Assembly (NCBI GenBank): GCA_963989385.1
Contig: OZ022501.1
Span: 96,084,979-96,148,978, forward strand
Origin: Ctena decussata
Taxonomy: Eukaryota > Mollusca > Bivalvia > Lucinida > Lucinidae
Length of the DNA stretch: 64,000 bases
Direction of reading: 5' to 3'
The translations under genes were made by a program, and so were the position numbers. Position 1 is the stretch's first letter. Each line of letters begins with the position of its first letter. The notes beneath the pieces were generated by a model that made no database searches, had not been told where the DNA came from, and saw nothing but the letters and a program-made list of their open reading frames with translations. Below, one piece after another: positions 47,511 through 58,269 of the stretch.

Positions 47511-50013
47511 CTGCAAAAAAATATATGGTAAATAGCTCTGGGTATTGGACAAAAGAAGTCTGAAAAAACAGTGCAGATCCAGATCAGACTGGCCCAAAAG
47601 GAACAGTCTGATTTGAGTCTACACTGTTTTGAGTCTATACTTTTTGCAATTCCATAGGCAATCTTTTGAATGCATTATTGCAATATACAACCAAACTGGT
47701 CATTTTTGAATAATTATGCTAATTACTTCTGGTGTCCCAATTTTTAGGAATATGTTTTGGTACTGGTGTTATCCTAAATATAAGGACACTGAAACCCATT
47801 TCTGTCATTATTCTAACATTTGAACAAACTTACCAGCGTGCATATTAGGGGTGTATCTATAAATTGATGCCTCAATGTATCGTGAAAGTGGTTGCCATGA
47901 CAGTGCTATCCTGATAGTGTTTTCAACTATCAATTACTATTGCCGATAGTGCTTTCAACTATGGATAATTTTGATAGTTTTTGTTCAAGTAGATTTTCAC
48001 TAGTAGACTGCATTTTGAAGCCTGTCTTCTAAACAAATATCATTTCGAATCATGAGGGGTGTCTGCTTTGCACATAAAATTTGTGATAAGGTGGTGGTAA
48101 AGCTTACACTCACAGAAGGCAGCACTGGTATGAAATTATGAGAAGTGAAACTTTCTTAAATCATCATGTTTTTTAAACATTTGCAAGATTTAGAGCTGGT
48201 GATAGTATGGAGATGCATCATGATGTAAGACCCTAAATAGTAATAGTATTGTGATAGGGTTCCTCCCATAGTGATAGTATCATGATAGTCAAAATGTGGC
48301 ATGATCACAGGGTATAATCGATTCCTCCAATTTTCTCTTCCTGCAGAGACTGTCCGTCATATTTGGCTTCTGCCGAGACTGTCCACGAACTCTTGCTTCC
48401 TGAAGAGACTATTGTCCTCAAAAAATGGCTACCTGCCGAGACTGTCCGTGTGATTCTGCTTCCTGCCAAGAGCCTCGGCAGGAAGCAGAATCACACAGAC
48501 AGTCTCTGCAGGAAGCCATTTATCATGTACAGAAGTCTCGGCAGGAAGCAACAGTTCTCGGACAGTATCGGCAGAAGCCAAATATGATGAACAGTCTCTG
48601 CAGGAAGCGAAAATTAGCGGAATCGATTATACCTTGTGATGATAGTCAAAATTTGGCATGATAGTCAGAATTTGGCAGGATAGTCAAAATTTGGCATGAT
48701 AGTCAAAATTTGGCATGATAGTCAGCCCTGATGCATATGCCCAATTCTTTACTACACATAGGCTTTCTCCATCTGCAGCTCAGCTGAATTCAAACTTTCA
48801 AAACAAGAAAAAGCGTTACTGACTTGGCATTCCAAATATAAATTAGCTCACTAAAGAAAATCATTTCACAAGACAATGTCATGGCAATCATAACTGACAG
48901 AAATGTTGATCAGCCCTGAACATGCCAATTCAGGTCAAAATGGATGTAGTCTGCAAACCAATTTATTATCTATATTATGGCTACATTAATGTTCTTGAAG
49001 CAATGTAACTTTCTGTTTTATCTCAAGCGGCATCAGTACACACATTTTTCAGTATGATTTTCAAGATCTATCACAAAACTTCTAAGTATTGACATAGAAA
49101 TACCACAGCAAGCAGAAAGACTGCTTTGGAAACAATTTCTGAATACTTTCTCTTATATACATGGGGTCAATTAACCCTTTTTTGACAAGTGGACTGGTCC
49201 ATCCTTATCATTTGGATGAGTCTATTTCTAGTTTTAGGGTTTTCTGGTGAATGTTTTCACTTTTATTGTATTTTGCATAGAAATTCCTGTAAGCAAACAG
49301 TGTTGACCCAGTTCAGACACTGTGTTCTGCGGTGTCTGAACTTGGTCTGCACTGTTTGCACAATACCCCCAAAACTGGTTTCAAGTCTAATAAGGGTTAA
49401 ACAAAGAAACCAATGAAAAACAAAAATACAAGAGAACAACATTAAATTACCTGTTGACTGCATTACACTATCTGGACTTGCTCCTAACCCCAGCATCATC
49501 TGATCAGACATATGTACATCAGCTGGTGTTCTGATCATTTGACTGTAACTATGGTCACCACTATCACCATGGTTACCAGGAGAGCGCAGGCTGGTGTACC
49601 CAGGATAATCCTCAGTAGGGTTTTCACACAGGCCCTCTTTACTAAGGTCCAAGGAGGCACTTAACCACAGGTTGATTCTTGCTGATCTTGAGGACTCATC
49701 AAAAAGCGGCATCTTTGTTTTCAACGACTAAAATCAGAGAGATCAAAATACTATAATTGCCTTATTTACTGGTATAGAAATGTTCAAAGTGAACAGTATA
49801 GACCAGATCAGACTGCTCCAAATGAGCAGTCTGATCTGGTCTATGGTGTTTGCCACTCCTCCTGGCCCTTTCTGTCATATTGCTGGTTAGTAAACTGTAT
49901 GAGTATTTGGGTTTTTTTCTTTCTAATTTTATTATTTATTTAACATACACAAACATATGAGTACATTTTTTAAGACACATCATAATCCAAATGACAAGTA
50001 AAACAACAAGTAA

Positions 50014-50057
<44 letters not shown>

Positions 50058-53000
50058 TACCATTCTGCAACATAAATGGTTTAAATCATTGAGAATTTAC
50101 CTTTTCAACTTCTATTTCCCTAAATCTATAAAGAACTTGGCACTTCATGCAACGTCTTGTAAATTAAAAGCTAGTAAGCTTTTCAGAACATAGACCATTA
50201 CAACTACAAGCATTCCAATGTCAAGAGTGAGTGAAGGAAAATTGCATGAGAATTAGGTTAATACAAAAGGGCTAATAAAAACACATCAATAAACAGATGG
50301 CCCTTGAAAAACAGTTTTCACACCTTTCCATCAAACAAACTTGAACCAAAACAATATTTGTATAAGTTGTGAAACAACACTTTCAGTAACATATTGTAAA
50401 TTTAACTGTTTGTTAAACAAATATATTAAGTATTTAGCACAGTAGAAAAGAAGAGTTTTGATTTTATTATGGGATAATTCTTATTTTTCCATAAAAGCAT
50501 ATTACATTGCATCTGCATCTGAACAGCAGCTGAAGCTCTGACTGTTTCTTGGCAACAACCTCCTTTCAAAACTCAACCATCAGGGTTGCCACTTATACTC
50601 CATTTCCAATTTTCCGTTCTTTTCGCTGATTTTTCCCTGATATTTTACAATTTTCAATACCCTTTTATGGTTCCAGAAGTTTATTTTGCTCTTTACTTTG
50701 ACACTCTGACTGTATCACTTGAAAACTGGGGTTACTCTGAAAGGAAAGAATTTGCTCCCTAGGGGAGCAAATTCTTGCCTGTAAGAGTAGCCCCCAATGA
50801 GAAGGGAGATGTGCCTTGACTATCTCACTAGAAAGTACATCCTTTCCCCTTGAACAGAATAAGAATATTTTCCGAAGACTGCCATAGACATTGATTTTCA
50901 AATTCCCTGACTATCCAAATCCTTTCCAAATTTCCCTAACCAATCACAAAATTCCCCAACTTTTCCCTGACCTAGAAAAAAATTCATTTTCCAGATGATT
51001 TTTACTGACCGTGAGAACCCTGACCTGATGATGTAGTCTGATCTTGGTCAGCCAGACAACTGAAAATACAGTGGGTAATTCTGACTCAGGATTTTATGAG
51101 AGAAAATATCTTTTGGCCCTTTTGTCTAGAAATTCTCCATTCTCATTGAGAATTTTTGGTAGTATCCATAGTAAACTTGCATTTTTGCATGAGATTGTTT
51201 CTCCCACTAAACAGATTTCAGTGAGATTTTTGGCAAAAAATGGAGAAAATCTCTCAAATCTCACCCAAAAAATGATCCCTGAAAAAATTGATCACTTAAA
51301 TTGGGTGTTTCTTTTCTTTCTTTTTTTTTTTTCGTTTTTTTTTATAAAGTATTTTATTGCTACTGTAGACTGGTGCTCCAAATAAGAACAGTGATAATAT
51401 GGGAATAGTTTGCTATATTTCTTTTGTTGTGACCCCTCATTAGAAAACCCTCAGTTAGACAGTTCTAATGAGAGGTAACAACATGTACCCGAATATGCTT
51501 AAATACTGGGACACCTAAAAACTTTTAATTTTCCATTTGGGACATATGGAAAATTAAAGGTTTTAGGTTTCCCAATACTTAAGCACTTTTCTCTTGAAAA
51601 ACTAAACAAATTATCCTCAAAACCCAACCTTATCTGGAGCTCTGCTGTAAAGAGTATGAAAGATTTGTGAAAATTCAATGTAAAGGCATACCTGATCCAC
51701 AAATGCAGGTGGTTTATGAAACACTGGTTTACGGGCAGGAATTGGAGCTGGGCCACTTGGGTGACAGCACCCATAGTACAGCAACATAACTAGCCCACCG
51801 AACATGAACCCACCAAACACCACCGAGAAGGCCAGTGGGACCAACCACACAGGAGCGTCTCTGTGCTTGAAGACGAACCATATCAACACCAGCAGACTGT
51901 TTTCAACCAGTATAACAACATAGTAGACCAGCATTCTCCAGCGGGACGGTCCTTCTTTAAGATTTATGAAGATGAATGTATGGATAATGGCTGATACCAG
52001 GGTGAAAAGGTGGCGCTCACAGGCTGTGGCCCCAAAGTCTGGCTTTATCATTGTTATCCAGATCATCATGAGTATGACGTGAACACCTGAAACAGTTTTA
52101 CCACAATTTAGAGTTGCCATTCATCCTCCACTTAAAAATTCCCTGACTTTTCCCAAATTTTCCCTGCCTTTTTTCCAATTTTCCATATCCTTTCACAGAT
52201 ATAAACCTTATGGGGATCCAAAAATTAATTATGCTCTTTACTTTTAACAGTATTTGAGGTATCACTTGAAAATTTGGGGTTACTCACAAAGGAAAGAATT
52301 TGCTCCCCAAATTCTTTCCTTAAAGAGTAGCCTCAAATGAGGAGGGAGATAAATACTTCTGTGTACAGACTGCATCCATACCCCAATAATTTTCAAATTC
52401 CCTGACTTTCCTTGACTTTTCACAGCCTTTCCAAATTTCCCTGACCATCACAAAATTCGAATATCAAGTTTAGGCAACCAGTTTAGACCCTGATCAGACT
52501 GCCCTTCCAGAAGTAGCCTAATTGGAGTGTACAGGTGCCTAGCCAGGGTTTAAACTGTTTGTTTGCAAAACAAGTTTTAAGAAAAACATCAGTACAAACA
52601 TTTTTTCCAGTATTTTTCTGAGGATTAGGTGTATGAAGTTTATGAACAATTACCCTATCATAGAATTTGTATGTTTCCAGACAGTTCAATACGTCTCGAA
52701 GTAATTTCTGTAATCAATGCTTTCAAACTGAGACAATTCAATATTGAAGTCGAAAGGTAAACAGTGCAGACCTGATCAGACTGTTTCTAACCAAGCAGTA
52801 TGATCTTGGGCTACACTGTCGACTCAGAAACCTGTAACAATACTTTCAGGTTTTATATGGGTCACTCTCAAATTTAAACAATATTTACATGAAAATGTAG
52901 TAGCCAGTTCCTGGTTAAGCCTAAATTTTTAAGTGTTTTTAACCAAGTTATCATTTTGCTTTTTGTGAAGGATTATAATACATGATTTAAAAAATCATTA

Positions 53001-56000
53001 GGGATAAAACACTTGCTGAGGAACTTCTAATGAGAAGCCACCGTACATTTTTATGGAGAAATTAATCTCATTCAATTATACTCTTTTTATCTGAATATAA
53101 GCAGCTTACCTAATGGTACCAGCACAATGCTTCGGAAGACAGTAGCAAACAATACTATGGCAAATACTCTTGATGTGACCATACCAATCTGCCAGAGAGT
53201 CTGAGACAGAACAGTCACAGCCGTTCTCTTGTAGTACTTCTTGTAAGCTAGGTAGAGAGAATCTGAGTAGGCTGTTAATGACCATGTGACAGACAACAGT
53301 GAGAAGCATGTTGACAGACCTGAAATATAAGTAAGAAATCTACAATTTTCCCATGTAAGTATCAATATTGAAGTTCTGATGTATATTTTATGTGTAAAAC
53401 TAGCCATATAACAGACCTGTCATAATGGCCAACAAATGATGCACAGAAACTTTCATGTAAAATGGCAGACAAGAGTGGTGCAGTTAATCACTGCTCAGCA
53501 GGCGAACTTTGTTGCTTACAACAAACTTTATTTGATGTTCTGGAATAGATATGGAACTTCCAAATGGTGAACATCACATATATTCCTGTGTGTCTCCTTG
53601 ATAAATATTTGATGGACATTTAAAGCAAAACTGAACCAGATTAAGCTTTTTGTTCAGCAAAGAAATGGTGGATTTACCAGATCTCTAGACAGCAGGGAAT
53701 GGGGCTGACTATCATGCCGAAAGTTGACTATCACGATACTATCACTATTGAAGAAACCTCTATCACGATACTATTATTATCAAGGGTCTTATGTCACGAT
53801 ACCATCATCGTCTCTAAATCTTGTAGATTTTAAAGAATTTAGATAATTCCCTCATCTCTAAATTACAGACCAATGCTGCTCTCTTTGAATATAAGTTTTA
53901 GCACTTTCTTAATACAAGATTTTTATGCAAAGCAGACACCCTCCATATTTCTAATCAAAATGCAAATCACAAGGTGAAAGTCTACATGAACAAAAACACT
54001 ATCAGGGATAGTTATCGATAGTTGAAAACACTATCACAATAAACACTATCAGCGATAGTTATCGATAGTTGAAAACACTATCACAATAGCACTATCAAAG
54101 TAATCACTATCACTACAAATTGATGCATCGATATATCGTTACACCCTTAACAGGGAATACTCTGTGAAAACTGGGGATAATTTCTGTTTACTGTGCATAA
54201 AAACATATGTTGTGATCCCTCACATGAACTGCCCTGAAGCAGTTCATATGAGGGCTCGCAACATGTTTCTGAAGAGCAATGAAAAAATTACCACAAATTA
54301 ATCCCCTTATTTACAGTTTTGTCAAATGACATCTTTTCTAGTGTGGCATAGATCAAGAAACATACAGACTTACCAATCAAGACACCAAACTGTGAGGTAT
54401 CTGTAAAGATTATGAACAGTTGCAGTACAAGCTGGGGTGCTGCTTCAAAGAATGTTTCAAACAGTTGCAAGATACAGATTTCATTGACCTCTTTATAAGC
54501 TGCCTCAAGATCACCTGAGTCACCCGTTCTTCTGGACTTCCGGCCCTGTTTTATAACAGTGATATATCTGGAATGAAGGAGACAAGAACTAGTAGAAATG
54601 TACTGGTAGTTTTATGAAAAATACCCTTTTCATCACATAAATCATACAAGTTTCTGCAGCTCTGGTTCTGAAGCAAGCTTTGAACTGTTTATCATTTTTC
54701 AGCTTAAGAAACACAAAACCAATGAACACATTTGGTGCTTTGTTCATAAATAAGTGAATGCCCAGACCTGTTTATATATATCACAACAGCTTGGCTCCAA
54801 ATGAAGTTCTGTGCTAGCTATAAATCTAAACAAAACTAGCTCCATCTCAGAGCTTACACTCCAGACAAATCAGAGAAAAGTTCTAGATAAGAGGGAATAT
54901 TTGATGATAATTAGTGACAATTTTTTCTTATTTCTCAGTGAAACCATATGTTGTGACCCCTCATCTGAACCGTCTCAACGAGACGGTTCAGATGAAGGGT
55001 CACAACATATGTTTTTATGGGGAATTAACAACAATTATCCTTAATTATCACCACATACACATACTCCCTCTTAGCTAGAGCTCTGTCAGAGGTTATTTTA
55101 CAGAAGTCTAGATAAGGGGAGTATTTAGTGATAGTTTACACATAATTTCTGTTGCTTCTCCACCAAAGCATACCAAGTTTATTCAGTTATAAGATGGGGT
55201 ATTCCCCTCCAAACCCTGATATAAATATAGCTGAAACTATCTGACCACCCATTAGAACCCCCTTACTGAAACCGTTCTAATCGGGGGTGACCCACATGTT
55301 TCTATGGAGAAAGCTGAGGCTGTTTTAATGACATTTTTATGGAGAAATAGTGTCATATGATTCAAAATATTTAGTCAGGGTTTTCCCCTTCCAAATTACC
55401 CAAAATATGTTAATTTGTAAACCAGTCATGTGATAGTCAGCTATTAACTGGGGTTTTCTCTTCCAAACAAATCCCAAAGTTCTAGATACCGGTATGTCTT
55501 GTAAGAAGGGTCAAGATTTTTGGGATTATTTCGGAAAGCAAATTTTTAAAAAAATCACAGATCTATCTTGTAAGACAATATAGATTTTTGGGAATGTTTT
55601 GGAATGTTTCTTATATTCAAATAAATACAGCAATTATCCTCAAAAACATCTGAGACATGACACAACAAAACCAACAAAGTGGGATGTGCACCCAGCCAAG
55701 ACTCAGATCAGCCTGGGCATCTCCACCCAGTCTGACCAGAGTCCTCGCTGTCCCCATAGAGCTAGCTTAGACCCTTAGCTCTACCCTTCAAGCACACAGC
55801 GAAGTTTCTGATCAGACTGGGTGGATGCCCAGGCTGATCTAAGTCTTCGCTGGTCGCACATGCCACTTTGTTGGTTTTGTCATGTTGTGGCTCATTTATT
55901 ACCTATGTAATGGAGCCAGGAACAGCAGGTGTATAACTAGTATCTTCCATGTCATGGTCTTGTCTGTAATGTGCCAGTGGAAGCTGAACATCTGCATCAG

Positions 56001-56180
56001 TAGTGTTGCCAAGGCAACAAAGGTCAAGGTCAAGGCTCCCCATACTTGATATCCATTGATGAAAAAGTAGATTATCAATCCTATATCTGAAATTGAGATA
56101 AATATGAATAGGGCAATGAACATCTGTACCTGTAGAGTTTCCCAGACTCCTGTTGAGTGTTGACATGGTTTCTCAAGCAT
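43876..56180 (-). CDS. XKR: XK-related (XKR) protein with giant Ser-rich tail, six coding exons
   Basis: Exons in transcript order: 56180-55903, 54567-54374, 53319-53110, 52086-51692, 49727-49451, 47510-43876. All introns are GT..AG and phases agree, giving ~1662 aa. The core matches XKR proteins: TM1/TM2 at ~20-64 (IGLIIYFFINGYQVWGALTL, then LLMQMFSFHW), family signature FETFFEAAPQLVLQLF (129 onward), further helices in exons 3-4 including TMIKPDFG and YYVVILVENSLLVLIWF, and a last helix near 340. XKR proteins are plasma-membrane scramblases or relatives; vertebrate XKR4/8/9 and worm CED-8 expose phosphatidylserine after caspase cleavage. Residues 360-1662 are hydrophilic and Ser/Asn-rich, without a recognised domain; known XKRs are roughly 400-650 aa. 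The start is the first in-frame ATG after a TAA; an upstream exon is possible. Subtype unresolved. Confidence 0.9.
45614..45686. repeat. 73-nt hairpin inside XKR exon 6
   Basis: Two 35-nt arms (45614-45648 and 45652-45686) are inverse complements with one mismatch, separated by a 3-nt loop. It lies wholly in the coding frame (about residues 1060-1084), so mRNA or DNA could fold here. Confidence 0.95.
47520..47846. other. XKR intron 5, left part
   Basis: Contains a 90-bp hairpin (47560-47650; 'cagtgcagatccagatcaga' and its complement). No exon. Confidence 0.5.
47847..48731. mobile_element. hAT-type MITE with GATAGT repeats, carrying an inner insertion
   Basis: Flanked by the near-identical 8-bp repeats TGCATATT (47839-47846) and TGCATATG (48732-48739). 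Ends AGGGGTGTA / CAGCCCT are hAT-like. It shares 'gatagtgttttcaactatc', 'ttgatgcctcaatgtatcg' and 'gatagtca' with 53701-54150, in opposite orientation. A second foldback at 48312-48632 is inserted in it. Confidence 0.7.
48312..48632. repeat. 320-bp foldback with GACTGTC direct repeats
   Basis: Ends TATAATCGATTCC and GGAATCGATTATA. Each arm is built from repeated 'cttcctgcagagactgtc' or 'tgccgagactgtcc' words, and the centre is near 48478 ('agagcctcggcagg'). The two overlapping forward frames here are repeat translations. Confidence 0.8.
48740..49440. other. XKR intron 5, right part
   Basis: No exon seen. A hairpin at 49285-49375 ('gtgttgacccagttcagaca' and complement) belongs to the short dispersed family. 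Confidence 0.5.
49451..49727 (-). CDS. XKR: XKR coding exon 5 (tail begins)
   Basis: 277 nt, acceptor GATTTTAG and donor GTAATT. Phase 0 in, phase 1 out. Hydrophilic; begins SLKTKMPLFDESSRSARINL and contains DSGD (414-417), one possible DxxD caspase pattern close to the last membrane helix. The same DSGD occurs at 109-112 in the core, so this match is weak evidence. Confidence 0.88.
50020..50050. repeat. GA microsatellite
   Basis: (GA)n of about 30 bp in XKR intron 4. Confidence 0.9.
50690..50835. repeat. foldback MITE, GAAAGAATTTGCTCC family
   Basis: AAAGAATTTGCTCCCTAGGG with complement. A similar copy at 52255-52350 sits in XKR intron 3. Both are surrounded by 'aatttccctgac..ttccc' pyrimidine-rich repeat sequence. 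Confidence 0.65.
51500..51590. repeat. palindrome, 'gggacacctaaaa' type
   Basis: Arms 'cttaaatactgggacaccta' / 'taggtttcccaatacttaag' with inner 'aattttccat/atggaaaatt'. Preceded by a diverged CATATGTTGTGACC-family hairpin at 51427-51485. Confidence 0.6.
51692..52086 (-). CDS. XKR: XKR coding exon 4 (last membrane helices)
   Basis: 395 nt, acceptor GTTTCAG and donor GTATGC. Encodes VHVILMMIWITMIKPDFGAT, then SAIIHTFIFINLKEGPSRWR, YYVVILVENSLLVLIWF, a final helix FSVVFGGFMFGGLVMLLYYG, and a Pro-rich juxtamembrane stretch. The order matches XKR4/6/7/8. Confidence 0.94.
53110..53319 (-). CDS. XKR: XKR coding exon 3
   Basis: 210 nt, acceptor ATTTCAG and donor GTAAGC. Encodes LSTCFSLLSVTWSLTAYSDS ... 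TLWQIGMVTSRVFAIVLFAT, two membrane segments with the family's 'SWALxxY' and 'SRVxAxxLF' features. Confidence 0.93.
53701..54150. mobile_element. hAT-type MITE, 450 bp, perfect 8-bp TSD
   Basis: Flanked by CAGGGAAT at 53693-53700 and 54151-54158. Ends GGGGCTGACTATCATGCC and CGATATATCGTTACACCCTT. Internal GATAGT-type repeats match 47847-48731 inversely. In XKR intron 2. Confidence 0.85.
54186..54315. repeat. foldback MITE, CATATGTTGTGACC family
   Basis: 'catatgttgtgatccctcac' / 'gagggctcgcaacatgtttc' arms. Begins 35 bp from the hAT MITE. Confidence 0.6.
54374..54567 (-). CDS. XKR: XKR coding exon 2 (family signature)
   Basis: 194 nt, acceptor ATTCCAG and donor GTAAGT. Encodes YITVIKQGRKSRRTGDSGDL, then LQLFETFFEAAPQLVLQLFI, the most conserved XKR motif (ETF.E..PQL.LQL). 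Confidence 0.96.
54872..55085. mobile_element. foldback MITE, CATATGTTGTGACC family, best copy
   Basis: Arms from 'ctagataagagggaatattt' to 'ctccctcttagctag', central ACCGTCTCAACGAGACGGT. Nearly the same as 30898-31095. A degraded relative is at 55235-55305. Confidence 0.8.
55650..55895. mobile_element. GAGCCGCGACA foldback MITE abutting XKR exon 1 donor
   Basis: Arms TGAGACATGACACAACAAAA / TTTTGTCATGTTGTGGCTCA and inner 'agactcagatcagcctgggcat'. Its edge is 6 bp from the GT (55902-55901) that follows XKR exon 1. Confidence 0.8.
55903..56180 (-). CDS. XKR: XKR coding exon 1 (TM1-TM2)
   Basis: 278 nt to the donor GTAATA, phase 2 out. The frame is closed by TAA just upstream (about 56210). 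The first in-frame ATG, with A at -3, is at 56180, giving MLEKPCQHSTGVWETLQVQ before TM1. A second ATG at 56123 would start directly at TM1. An alternative reading is that an upstream exon splices in. Ends FLAPLH + split Arg, continuing into exon 2. Confidence 0.78.
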
Positions 56181-56210
56181 ATTCCATGTCAAGTATGTGT
56201 ACACATATTA

Positions 56211-56480
56211 ACTACCGTATTTGCCTGATTATAGTACGCGCCCGAATATAGTACGCAGCTGATTTTTGATACCTCAAATGGTGGAAAAAAAACATTTCCT
56301 TATAAAGTACGCATGTGAAAAGTGCCTGATAAAATCGTCAAGTAAATCTGTAAATACAGTAGTAGAAATGGATTAAAAGTATTACAGACACCTGTGATTA
56401 TTGTTAGATATTGATTTTCACACCTCCCAGACTTCGTCTGCTCTCTCAATTGGCCATTGAATAGACTTTAGAGATTGATT
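56211..56480. other. sequence upstream of XKR, repeat-derived
   Basis: Starts with 'ccgtatttgcctgattatagtacgcgcccgaatatagtacgc', a tandem 'atatagtacgcgccc' motif seen at ends of dispersed elements. No promoter element was recognised. Confidence 0.4.
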
Positions 56481-56481
56481 G

Positions 56482-56752
56482 ATTGATTTATTTATTGCTT
56501 AATGTCCACGGTAAACAGCTATGGTCATGTCGGGACGGTCAGTTAACCTAACCACACTATTCCTGGGCAGGCTTAGACCTCCTAAGCGGTTAACCAGTAC
56601 TAAGTGCACATACTTTCGCCAGTAACTGACAACTGCCCTTCTTGAATGAGAGGAAAGTGAAACGAAAGTATGAGGCCAGACCAGGTTTCGAACCCAGGAC
56701 CTCTGACCTATGAGTCAGGTGCCCTAACCATTGTGCTACACAGCCCGGCTTG
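56482..56752 (-). repeat. tRNA-derived SINE (minus strand)
   Basis: On the - strand the 5' head 'gtagcacaatggttagggca' (A box) and 'gtcctgggttcgaaacctgg' (B box) are well preserved. The body carries 'cgtcccgacatgaccatagc' and ends in a short ATTG repeat. Typical bivalve SINE layout; no anticodon-competent full tRNA fold was checked. Confidence 0.75.
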
Positions 56753-57059
56753 ACTTTAGTGAACTAACAATTAAGAAACAGTCTAATGCCACTCAGGTAA
56801 ACAAACAAGGTAGTAAGTGAAAAGTGTCAAAAAATGATGATCTTTTAGACATTTAAATTCTCATCATAACATATTTATGTACCTGCAATAATAATAAAAA
56901 TAATAAATAAAATTTAAAAACTGCGTCTAAACATGTTTTACAAATGTTGACCGGTTGAGTTTGTGTCGTGATTTTGTCATTCCCATAACATAGTAAAGTT
57001 GTTCTTTAATTCCAATGATACTCTAGTAATAATACAATAAATTAAAAAATGTGAAATAA

Positions 57060-57304
57060 GGCATTTCGAATTGGTTTTGGAATGGCACTCGTGAGTCTGT
57101 ATGTGATTTAGACCATGTGACTTCCTTCAAAAACATCCGGGTAATAACAAGGAAAAACGAAACAATGAGTGAATGACTGCTGGCTTGAAAGGGTGAAAAC
57201 TGATAATATATACGCTGAGCAATCTTGAAAACATCAGAAATGCAGCTGTAAATGATCAAAACTGTGAAGACAAACCACAGAGTAAGTTTTCGGTAACTAC
57301 ATGT
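57060..57304 (-). other. hydrophobic open stretch, possible exon
   Basis: Open on the - strand for ~95 codons with a hydrophobic segment (LTLWFVFTVLIIYSCISDVF) followed by 'KIAQRIYYQ' and a second hydrophobic run. The layout loosely resembles the XKR TM1/TM2 block in exon 1. No convincing donor was found and the XKR core is already complete, so it may be chance, an alternative first exon or a relic. Confidence 0.2.
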
Positions 57305-58269
57305 TGAAATACGCAGGGCTCAGGAAAACCGGATTTCTTTAGGTCCCAGACCAAAATTCAGAAATTGGGACCGATTGGAAACAGCCCAAAGCCCCCAAAA
57401 ATCGGTCCCATACTGGCCCAATACTTAGGAAATTTTCTCCGCTCTGTCAGAAAAACTTACCTAGCTCAGATGTCAAACCGTTAATTACACATGACTAATC
57501 CAATAATCGCCTCGACTGAATTACCTCAGATCTCGTAGTTCATCGCGTTATCTAGAATCTCGCGAGATAACAGTGGTCGTGTGAAAGTAATTAGCGTCGG
57601 ACGCTATTACTGAAGTTAAAAGACTCTTAGATGTGTTATACAGTCAAATGTCGGTAGTTCCAACACCGATTTTTAGAAACTACCAGATTTTTCCAAGTTG
57701 AAACACGGTCCCGATCGTAAGCCAATTAATTCTATTCAAAAACACATCTGCAAATTCGAATTTCAATTATTCAAAAAATCGGATTTTTCGAAAGAAAAAT
57801 TAGGTCCCAATAGAGTAAATTTAGTACAAATATCCCTCTATGATTCGAAATCAAAATGCATGCTGAGCCTCCAATTTCATGTCGGAAAATAACACCAATT
57901 ATCATAGATGGTATAAATATTTACAGCCTCAGGTCATCACGGCCACTTATACACGTAATTATCGTTTCACGACCACTGACCTTTTGATGGCACAGTCTAC
58001 TGTTGAGCAAAAAGTGTTGGTCTAATTGCATAATTGACAGTGATTATCTTGTTTGAAGTTTGTAAATCTATAGGCTAAATGTGATGGCTTTTGTAACCGG
58101 CAAAGGCTCGGACTAGCATGCGCATCCAAAGTTTCATTTCAAACAGTTTGCGCACGGATCATACGGTTTGCACACGGCACTAAACAGAGTCTCTAGCTAC
58201 ACTGCTTGTACCGGAGTCTTATGGTCCCTGTAATTATACTCTCAGCCATATCAGGTTGTCTCCCCTGTC
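57305..58269. other. intergenic; no gene recognised
   Basis: Contains repeated 'attgggacc..attggaaacagcccaaagcccc'-like words at 57340-57420. No splice-flanked frame seen. Confidence 0.4.

Noticed and set aside
53087..53407. 106-codon reverse frame as an independent gene
   Set aside because: Its central part is XKR exon 3; both ends run into intron sequence past AG and GT splice sites.
56204..56206. Start of XKR at 56204
   Set aside because: The codon at 56204 is GTG, not ATG. The first in-frame ATG after the upstream TAA is at 56180.
56688..56755. Functional tRNA gene on the minus strand
   Set aside because: A and B boxes are good, but the sequence continues into a SINE body and a second diverged copy (58270-58407) has the same extension, so this is a SINE.
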